Of a stretch of 7,189 nt of DNA, positions 1 through 4,948 are shown piece after piece. This DNA comes from an uncultured Azospirillum sp. (GTDB taxonomy: Bacteria; Pseudomonadota; Alphaproteobacteria; Azospirillales; Azospirillaceae). The notes under the pieces are model-generated. The model made no database searches. It worked only from the letters and a program-made list of their open reading frames with translations, and was not told the origin of the DNA. A program made the position numbers and the translations under genes. Each line of letters starts with the position of its first letter. Within the stretch, counting starts at the first letter, position 1. The stretch lies in the NCBI GenBank assembly GCA_937960755.1, contig CALGOL010000378.1, positions 1 to 7,189 of the forward strand. Direction: 5' to 3'.

Positions 1-49
1 TCGCAACGACTTCAACGCCAACGCTTCGACTGAGGAGACCGTGGCATGA
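1..49 (+). CDS. rpsF: probable 30S ribosomal protein S6, C-terminal end (partial)
   Basis: Only the last 15 codons are present (frame starting at base 2, ending RNDFNANASTEETVA and TGA at 47-49). I favour this frame because its codons are mostly GC-ending, as in the neighbouring genes, and because its TGA overlaps the rpsR start in an ATGA arrangement typical of translational coupling. The alternative frame ending at 31-33 uses codons such as CAA, CGA and CTT that are rare here. The identity as S6 is inferred from the usual rpsF-rpsR order and from the low-complexity tails common on alphaproteobacterial S6. No conserved S6 core residues lie inside the window. Confidence 0.5.
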   Translation, partial: RNDFNANASTEETVA

Positions 50-330
50 GCGACCGTCAGACCCAAGGCGGCGCCGGCGCCGCTTCCGCGCCGCGTTCCG
101 GCGGCGGCCGTCGTCCGTTCTTCCGTCGTCGCAAGACCTGCCCGTTTTCGGGCGCCAATGCGCCGGCGATCGACTACAAGGACATCAAGCTGCTGTCCCG
201 CTTCATTTCCGAACGCGGCAAGATCGTTCCCAGCCGCATCACGGCCGTTTCGGCCAAGAAGCAGCGGGAATTGGCGCGGGCCATCAAGCGGGCGCGCTTC
301 CTGGCTTTGCTGCCGTACGTGCTGAAGTGA
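46..330 (+). CDS. rpsR: 30S ribosomal protein S18
   Basis: S18 is a primary component of the small ribosomal subunit platform, where it contacts S6 and 16S rRNA. The 94-residue product has the family core from about residue 29: the KTCPFSG segment with Cys32, then IDYKDIKLLSRF and a basic C-terminal half (SAKKQRELARAIKRARFLALLPY). It is somewhat longer than the usual 75-90 residues because of a Gly/Ala/Ser-rich extension at residues 5-22, followed by an arginine cluster. A good Shine-Dalgarno sequence, GAGGAG at 32-37, sits 8 nt before the ATG. The start overlaps the stop of the presumed rpsF, so the two are probably co-translated. The next gene starts 78 bp downstream; a short hairpin (371-384, AGCCG/CGGCT) in that gap is too weak to call a terminator. 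Confidence 0.97.
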   Translation: MSDRQTQGGAGAASAPRSGGGRRPFFRRRKTCPFSGANAPAIDYKDIKLLSRFISERGKIVPSRITAVSAKKQRELARAIKRARFLALLPYVLK

Positions 331-408
331 CCTGAAGGTTCAAGGACGCCTGGAACGCCTCTGGCTTGCTAGCCGCTGACGGCTTGGCGGAAGACGGACG
401 AGACGATC

Positions 409-1383
409 ATGAACCGCAACTCCCTGACCGGCGTCGTCGCCATGGCGGCAATAGCCGGCGGCCTCGCGGCTCTGCTGTACCTGACGGTCGCGGCGGGCGG
501 CATGGCGGCGGTGGCGTTGGGTTATGTCGCGCCTTTGCCGTTGTTCGCCGTCGGGCTGTGGTCCGGCGCGACGGCGGCGGGGTTGGCCGGCATGATCGGG
601 GCCATTCTGGTGGTTCTCGGCACGGGCTCCGACATTGCGCCTTTGACTTTCATCGCCACCGCGGCTTTCCCGGCGGCGTTGATTGCGGCGGCGGCCTTGC
701 GTGAAAGCGCAAGCGGCGCCGAAGGCGAAGGTCAGTCCTGGGGCGATCCCGGCGGCGTCTTGATGGCGCTGGTCGTTTCGGCGGCGGTCGGCTTCGTGCT
801 GGCGTCGCTGCTGGCGGCGGGGCAGCCCGGCGGTCTGGAAGGCGTGTTGGGCCGCGCGCTTGACGGCATTCTGGCGCAGCTTGACGAGCTGGGACAGACG
901 CCGGGCGGCGTATCGCAGATGGGGGGCGAGGCGTCTTGGATGACGCCGGCGCTTCCCGGACTGATCGCCGTGTCGTGGATGCTGATGAGCGTCGTCAACG
1001 GCGCGCTGGCCCAAGGCGCGCTGACGCGCTTTGGGCTGAACCGGCGTCCCGGCATGCGACTGGCGGAGCTGGCGCTGCCGCGCTGGGTTCCGGCGGCGTT
1101 CGGCGGGTGCCTTGCGGTCGGCGTGCTGGCCCCTGACCCGTTCGGGTTCTGGGCGGTCAATCTGGCGCTGATGCTGGCGTTTCCGCTGGTCTTCGCCGGT
1201 CTGGCGGTCGTCCACGGCTTTGCGGAAGGCCGGTCGGCGCGGCCGGCGCTGCTGGTGGCGTTCTATGTGTTCTTGTTTATCTTCGGGTGGCCGATCGCGC
1301 TTATGGTCGGCCTGGGCGTGATCGAGACATGGACGGGGCTCAGCCGGCGCTTGCGCGCGCGGCGGAGCAACCGGGAGGATTGA
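409..1383 (+). CDS. DUF2232-type polytopic inner-membrane protein
   Basis: This 324-residue protein is very hydrophobic, with about eight or nine likely membrane segments (approximately residues 7-30, 35-51, 55-72, 78-97, 116-137, 180-200, 226-242, 247-270, 281-306). It ends in a short basic cytoplasmic-type tail (SRRLRARRSNRED). A longer hydrophilic loop lies at about 138-179. I assign it to the DUF2232 (YybS-like) family from its topology, size and position: alphaproteobacteria commonly carry such a gene between rpsR and rplI. No catalytic motif is visible and the function is unknown. The ATG at 409 is preceded only by a loose purine-rich stretch. The last codons contain the rplI ribosome-binding site (GGGAGG, 1373-1378), so translation of the two genes is probably linked. 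Confidence 0.85.
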   Translation: MNRNSLTGVVAMAAIAGGLAALLYLTVAAGGMAAVALGYVAPLPLFAVGLWSGATAAGLAGMIGAILVVLGTGSDIAPLTFIATAAFPAALIAAAALRESASGAEGEGQSWGDPGGVLMALVVSAAVGFVLASLLAAGQPGGLEGVLGRALDGILAQLDELGQTPGGVSQMGGEASWMTPALPGLIAVSWMLMSVVNGALAQGALTRFGLNRRPGMRLAELALPRWVPAAFGGCLAVGVLAPDPFGFWAVNLALMLAFPLVFAGLAVVHGFAEGRSARPALLVAFYVFLFIFGWPIALMVGLGVIETWTGLSRRLRARRSNRED

Positions 1384-1386
1384 AGT

Positions 1387-1968
1387 ATGGACATCATTCT
1401 GTTGGAACGGGTCGAAAACCTCGGCCAAATGGGTCAGGTGGTGAAGGTTCGCCCCGGCTTCGCCCGCAACTATCTGCTGCCGCAGAAGAAGGCGATGCGC
1501 GCCACCAAGGCGAACCTTGAGCACTTCGAAAAGCAGCGCGCGCATCTTGAGGCGATGAACCTCGAGCGCCGCAAGGAAGCCGAATTTGTCGCCCAGAAGA
1601 TGGACGGCGTTTCGGTGGTGGTCGTCCGCCAGGCGGGCGACACCGGCGTGTTGTACGGTTCGGTCTCCGCCCGCGACATCGCGGAAGCGGTGGTTGGCGC
1701 CGGCTTCACCATCGACCGCAAGCAGGTCGCGATCAACGAACCGATCAAGGCGCTTGGCCTGTCGAAGGTTCGCATCGTGCTGCACCCGGAAGTGTCGGTC
1801 GGCATCACCGTCAACGTCGCCCGTTCGCTGGAAGAAGCCGAGCTTCAGGCTCAGCGCGGCGCCGCGGTGACCGCCGCCGACCTGCGGGCTGAAGAAGACG
1901 CCATCGCCGACGCCGAAGTCGCCGCCGCCGCCGCCGCGGCGCGGGCTGAAGCGGAAGCCGAAGCGTAA
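1387..1968 (+). CDS. rplI: 50S ribosomal protein L9
   Basis: L9 binds domain V of 23S rRNA near the base of the L1 stalk and helps maintain translational fidelity. The N-terminal domain (residues 1-47) shows the family pattern: MDIILLERVENLGQMG, then VKVRPGFARNYLLPQ. A charged linker helix follows at about 45-75, then the C-terminal RNA-binding domain to about residue 149. The protein is 193 residues against about 150 in E. coli. The excess is an Ala/Glu/Asp-rich, probably helical tail (150-193) with a run of seven alanines encoded by a near-pure GCC/GCG tract. Such tails are usual in alphaproteobacterial L9. GGGAGG at 1373-1378 lies 8 nt before the ATG, and the gene starts 3 nt after the upstream stop, indicating one operon. 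Confidence 0.97.
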   Translation: MDIILLERVENLGQMGQVVKVRPGFARNYLLPQKKAMRATKANLEHFEKQRAHLEAMNLERRKEAEFVAQKMDGVSVVVVRQAGDTGVLYGSVSARDIAEAVVGAGFTIDRKQVAINEPIKALGLSKVRIVLHPEVSVGITVNVARSLEEAELQAQRGAAVTAADLRAEEDAIADAEVAAAAAAARAEAEAEA

Positions 1969-1989
1969 GCCGACGCTGCTCGCTGATAT

Positions 1990-2047
1990 GGTTTGTCGAA
2001 TGGTCGCATGCCGCAAGGCATGCGACTTTCGGCGTTTGCGACAAGCC
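1990..2047 (+). terminator. nested hairpin after rplI, probable terminator or attenuator
   Basis: The inner stem is a perfect 10-bp inverted repeat, GTCGCATGCC (2003-2012) and GGCATGCGAC (2017-2026), closed by a GCAA tetraloop of the stable GNRA type. TTT and a second T-run (2035-2037) follow. An outer 9-bp stem, GGTTTGTCG (1990-1998) with CGACAAGCC (2039-2047), has one G-U pair and would enclose the inner hairpin. The T-tract is weak for a classical intrinsic terminator. Readthrough into dnaB, or an attenuation role, is therefore possible. Confidence 0.55.
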
Positions 2048-2082
2048 TATGTGTCGGGGCTTGCTATGAGGCCGGGGCGTAA

Positions 2083-3579
2083 ATGATGGATGAGCAATCA
2101 GCCGGTTACGGCGCGTCCGCCGCGGGTTACCGCGCGCCGCCGTTTAATGAAGAGGCCGAGCAGGCGCTGCTGGGCGCCATCCTCACCAACAATCGCGCCT
2201 ATGAAAAAGTCTCTGAACTGCTGAGGCCGGAGCATTTTCATCTGCCGGTTCACCAGCGGATCTATCAGGCGATTTGCAAGGTGGTCGAACGCGGCCAGAT
2301 CGCCAATCCGGTGACCTTGAACGCCTATTTCAAGGACGACCCCGACTTGGGGGGCGACGGCGCCGGCTATCTCGCCGAACTGGCGGGCAGCGTGGTCAGC
2401 GTCATCAACGTCGCCGACTACGGCCAGACCATTCACGAATTGTTTTTGCGTCGGCAGTTGATTGAAATCGGCTCCGACATGGTGAACGAGGCGTACCGCC
2501 ACGATCTCGACATTTCCGCCCTCGATCAGGTGGAGGAGGCGGAAAAGCAGCTTTTCGACCTCGCCTCCACCGGCGACGTCAAGGGCGGCTTCATCGCCTT
2601 CGGCGATTCGGTCAAGGTGGCGATTGAAATGGCGGAGGCGGCGTTTCGCCGCTCCAGCCACGTCACCGGCGTCACCACCGGCTTGGTGGACATGGACCGC
2701 AAGCTGGGCGGCCTGCACCCGTCCGATCTGATTATTCTGGCCGGCCGTCCGTCGATGGGGAAGACCGCGCTGGCCACCAACATGGCGTTCAACGCCGCCA
2801 AGGCGCATTTGCGCTCCACCGGCCAGGAAGGCGCGCCGGTGGGCTTCTTCTCGCTGGAAATGTCGGCCGAACAGTTGGCCACCCGTATTCTGGCGGAAGA
2901 AACCGAAGTGCCGGGCGACAAGATCCGCCGCGGCGAAATCCGCGACACCGATTTCCCGCGCTTTATCGAGGCCAGCCAAACCCTGTCGCGGGTGCCGTTC
3001 TTCGTCGACGACACCCCGGCCCTGTCGGTGGCGGCGGTGCGTACGCGCGCCCGCCGGCTGAAGCGTACGCACGGTCTCGGCATGCTGGTGGTGGACTATC
3101 TGCAGTTGCTGCGCGGGAGCTCGTCGCGCGGCAACGAGAACCGGGTGCAGGAAATTTCTGAAATCACCCGCGGTCTCAAGGCCATCGCCAAAGAACTGGA
3201 TATTCCGGTGCTGGCGCTGTCGCAGTTGTCGCGCGCGGTGGAGGCCCGCGACGACAAGCGGCCGCAACTGTCGGACTTGCGCGAATCCGGCTCCATCGAG
3301 CAGGACGCCGACGTTGTGATGTTCGTCTATCGCGAACAGTATTATCTTGAGCGCGCCGAACCGCAGCGCCGGGCCGACGAGGACGAAGGCAAATTCAACG
3401 ACCGCTACGCCAAGTGGCAGCAGCGTTTGGGCGAAGTGCACAATACGGCGGAAGCCATCATCGCCAAACAGCGCCATGGCCCCATCGGCACCGTGCGGCT
3501 GTTCTTCGACGGCGCCTTCACCAAATTCAGCGACCTGGATCACTCGCACGCGGCGTACGACTCGCCGTCCAGCGAGTAA
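2083..3579 (+). CDS. dnaB: replicative DNA helicase DnaB
   Basis: DnaB is the hexameric ATP-dependent helicase that unwinds DNA ahead of the replisome and recruits primase. The 498-residue product has the usual two-domain layout: an N-terminal primase-interacting domain (about 20-125, starting PFNEEAEQALLGAIL), a linker helix region, and a RecA-like motor domain (about 195-480). Visible motor motifs are Walker A GRPSMGKT (221-228), the FFSLEM segment, Walker B LVVDYLQ with Asp338, the LALSQLSR motif (377-384), and the DLRESGSIEQDADVVMF region (398-414). The length is normal and no intein interrupts Walker A or the later motifs. The start is not certain: ATG codons lie at 2083 and 2086 with only weak purine boxes (GAGG 2068-2071, GGGG 2074-2077). 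No convincing promoter was found in the short gap after the rplI hairpin. Confidence 0.98.
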   Translation: MMDEQSAGYGASAAGYRAPPFNEEAEQALLGAILTNNRAYEKVSELLRPEHFHLPVHQRIYQAICKVVERGQIANPVTLNAYFKDDPDLGGDGAGYLAELAGSVVSVINVADYGQTIHELFLRRQLIEIGSDMVNEAYRHDLDISALDQVEEAEKQLFDLASTGDVKGGFIAFGDSVKVAIEMAEAAFRRSSHVTGVTTGLVDMDRKLGGLHPSDLIILAGRPSMGKTALATNMAFNAAKAHLRSTGQEGAPVGFFSLEMSAEQLATRILAEETEVPGDKIRRGEIRDTDFPRFIEASQTLSRVPFFVDDTPALSVAAVRTRARRLKRTHGLGMLVVDYLQLLRGSSSRGNENRVQEISEITRGLKAIAKELDIPVLALSQLSRAVEARDDKRPQLSDLRESGSIEQDADVVMFVYREQYYLERAEPQRRADEDEGKFNDRYAKWQQRLGEVHNTAEAIIAKQRHGPIGTVRLFFDGAFTKFSDLDHSHAAYDSPSSE

Positions 3580-3585
3580 GCGGCG

Positions 3586-3610
3586 GCGTACGCCTCACCC
3601 GTACGCTTTT
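3586..3610 (+). terminator. rho-independent terminator of dnaB
   Basis: GCGTACG (3586-3592) and CGTACGC (3600-3606) form a perfect 7-bp stem around a 7-nt loop, followed directly by TTTT (3607-3610). It starts 7 nt after the dnaB stop codon. It overlaps the last codons and stop of the convergent dehydrogenase gene, so the two genes share only a 15-bp gap. Confidence 0.6.
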
Positions 3611-4671
3611 CCGAAGCGGTTGGCGAGGAAGTCCGCCAGCGCCGCATCCTCCTGCCGCACGAAACCGCGCTGCGGCAGCAGGCCGCTCAGCAGCAGGTCG
3701 ACCATGGCGCAGACCCCGGCGGCGGTGGAAAGCTGGATGGCGCTCCATTCCCGCCCGCCGACGCGAGCATGATAGATCTTGCGGGCGAAGCTTTCTTGCG
3801 TCAGCCGGCCGTCGCGCATGCCGGAAACCGTGATGAACACCAGCGCCACATCCTGGCGGGTCATCGGCACGGCGTTCTCCAGCACGTCCTTGAACAGGGC
3901 GCGGCGTTGCGACAGCCGCAGGCCTTGCGCCAGAAAACGCACCAGATCGCGGTGACCGGGATAGCGCACGGTTTTGTAATTCAGGTTGTCCACCCGGTCC
4001 TTCAGCGTGTCGCACAGCGTACCCAGCCCGCCCGAGGTGTTGAAGGCTTCGTACGCCACCCCGTCCATCGAGAAATGCTCCAACCCCTGCAACGGCAGCA
4101 CGTCGATGCGGCGGCCTTCGTGGATCGCCTCGCACGGGTTGCAGTATTCGTTAATCAGGCCGTCGGTGCTCCAGGTCAGGTTGTATTTAAGGTCGTTGGT
4201 GGGGTAGATCGGCAAGGCCCCGACCCGCATGAAGACGTCCCGCAACGTGTCGAATTTGCGCGCCAGATCGAAGGCGGCCACCGAAACGAAACCGGGGGCG
4301 AGGCCGCATTGCGGCATGAAGGCGCTGTCCGCCCCCAGCGCCAGCGCCCGCACCGCGCGGGTGGTCTCAACATCCTCGGTCAGGTCGAAGTAATGCACGC
4401 GGGCGGCGCGCGCGGTTTCCGCCACGCCGACGTTGAGGAAATAGGGCAAGGCGGAGATCACCGCAGCCTTGCCGGCCATCAGCGCCGCCAGCGCGGCGCG
4501 GTCGCCGACGTCGACCGCTAGGCGTTCCGCCGCGTCGGCCGGATCAATCCAATCAAGACTGCGGGCGTCACGATCCGCCGCGGTCACCCGCCAATCGCCG
4601 GCCGACGACAGCAGATGGGCGATCATCGAGCCGATTTTGCCTGCCCCCAGCAACAGAACATCGCGCTTCAT
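3595..4671 (-). CDS. saccharopine dehydrogenase-family oxidoreductase, lysine 6-dehydrogenase-like
   Basis: This 358-residue protein begins with a Rossmann nucleotide-binding fold: LLLGAGKIG with the GxGxxG glycines at 9, 11 and 14. Asp33 at the end of the second strand suggests NAD(H) rather than NADP(H). The rest follows the saccharopine dehydrogenase superfamily pattern: HYFDLTED (93-100), CGLAPG (122-127), FNTSGGLGTL (210-219) and NYKTVRYPGH (231-240). By recollection the APG, TSGG and YKT-RY-GH segments match lysine 6-dehydrogenases (oxidative deamination of lysine to a cyclic imine) better than the longer fungal saccharopine reductases, but the substrate remains an inference. I chose the ATG at 4671 because GGGAGAG lies 6 nt upstream. 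An in-frame ATG 27 nt earlier (4698) has no such site. The protein appears soluble, with no signal peptide. No neighbouring lysine-catabolism gene is in the window. Confidence 0.85.
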   Translation of the reverse strand: MKRDVLLLGAGKIGSMIAHLLSSAGDWRVTAADRDARSLDWIDPADAAERLAVDVGDRAALAALMAGKAAVISALPYFLNVGVAETARAARVHYFDLTEDVETTRAVRALALGADSAFMPQCGLAPGFVSVAAFDLARKFDTLRDVFMRVGALPIYPTNDLKYNLTWSTDGLINEYCNPCEAIHEGRRIDVLPLQGLEHFSMDGVAYEAFNTSGGLGTLCDTLKDRVDNLNYKTVRYPGHRDLVRFLAQGLRLSQRRALFKDVLENAVPMTRQDVALVFITVSGMRDGRLTQESFARKIYHARVGGREWSAIQLSTAAGVCAMVDLLLSGLLPQRGFVRQEDAALADFLANRFGKAYG

Positions 4672-4677
4672 CGCCCG

Positions 4678-4684
4678 CTCTCCC
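4678..4684 (-). promoter_or_regulatory. ribosome-binding site of the dehydrogenase gene
   Basis: On the minus strand this reads GGGAGAG, separated by 6 nt from the ATG at 4671. It decides the start in favour of MKRDVLLLGAG over the longer frame beginning at 4698, for which the site would lie inside the coding region. Confidence 0.7.
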
Positions 4685-4695
4685 GTCGATCTGGT

Positions 4696-4711
4696 CAATC
4701 AAGCAAGATTG
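4696..4711. promoter_or_regulatory. short dyad upstream of the dehydrogenase gene
   Basis: CAATC (4696-4700) and GATTG (4707-4711) form a 5-bp dyad with a 6-bp centre in an AT-richer patch about 25-40 bp upstream of the start at 4671. It could be a regulator half-site pair or chance. No convincing -35/-10 pair was found beside it. Confidence 0.2.
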
Positions 4712-4730
4712 GCGCGGCGAGGGGAGACGT

Positions 4731-4752
4731 CGAGGGGCGGGTTACTTCATGC
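4731..4752. repeat. direct repeat copy 1 flanking the hairpin cluster
   Basis: This 22-bp stretch matches 4927-4948 at 19 of 22 positions: CGAGGG at the left end and GTTACTTCATGC (12 bp, perfect) at the right end. Copy 2 contains the stop codon of the pentapeptide/PilZ gene, so copy 1 looks like a duplicated gene end. The two copies enclose the hairpin cluster at 4781-4911. Confidence 0.6.
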
Positions 4753-4780
4753 AGGGCGATCACTTGAAGCGGCGTCAAAG

Positions 4781-4911
4781 CCCTCTCCCCCCTGGGGAGA
4801 GGGTTGGGTGAGGGGGAAAACCTCGCCAGCTTAGGACTTTTTCCGGCCTTTCGGCCGTACGCCCCCTCACCCAGAGCCTTCGGCTCTTCCCTCTCCCCTG
4901 GGGGGAGAGGG
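4781..4911. repeat. GC-rich inverted-repeat hairpin cluster, dispersed-repeat-like
   Basis: The left arm has a 10-bp hairpin CCCTCTCCCC/GGGGAGAGGG (4781-4803, loop CCT) followed by GGGTGAGGGGG (4806-4816). The right arm mirrors it: CCCCCTCACCC (4862-4872), then the hairpin CCCTCTCCCC/GGGGAGAGGG (4889-4911, loop TGG). The two 23-nt hairpins are reverse complements at 22 of 23 positions. The right arm additionally carries a small hairpin, AGAGCC-TTC-GGCTCT (4873-4887), absent from the left arm. The centre holds CGGCC-TTTC-GGCCG (4844-4857). Hairpins of this CCCTCTCCCC/GGGTGAGGG type are familiar as intergenic repeats in proteobacterial genomes. Transcribed, the cluster could act as a terminator or mRNA stabiliser for the pentapeptide gene. 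No coding potential is apparent. Confidence 0.75.
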
Positions 4912-4926
4912 ATGTTTTCGTGTCTG

Positions 4927-4948
4927 CGAGGGCCCTGTTACTTCATGC
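4927..4948. repeat. direct repeat copy 2, overlapping the stop codon of the pentapeptide/PilZ gene
   Basis: This is the partner of 4731-4752 (19 of 22 identical, with a perfect 12-bp block GTTACTTCATGC at 4937-4948). The minus-strand TAA stop of the pentapeptide/PilZ gene (4938-4940) and its final codons lie in it. Confidence 0.6.

Noticed and set aside
340..2016. Long minus-strand open frame (558 codons) opposite the membrane protein and rplI genes
   Set aside because: The translation is Arg/Gln/His-rich low-complexity sequence typical of the antisense of GC-rich genes, and it covers two convincing plus-strand genes.
2743..3333. Possible intein in dnaB, a common insertion place
   Set aside because: Walker A, Walker B and the downstream motifs are contiguous at normal spacing and the total length is normal.
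2098..3549. Long minus-strand open frame (483 codons) opposite dnaB
   Set aside because: It is a shadow of dnaB caused by high GC. It shows no recognisable domain, and dnaB on the plus strand has all helicase motifs.
4731..4948. CRISPR-like or insertion-sequence interpretation of the direct repeats and palindromes
   Set aside because: There are only two repeat copies, no regular spacers and no transposase frame. A small non-coding repeat element explains it better.
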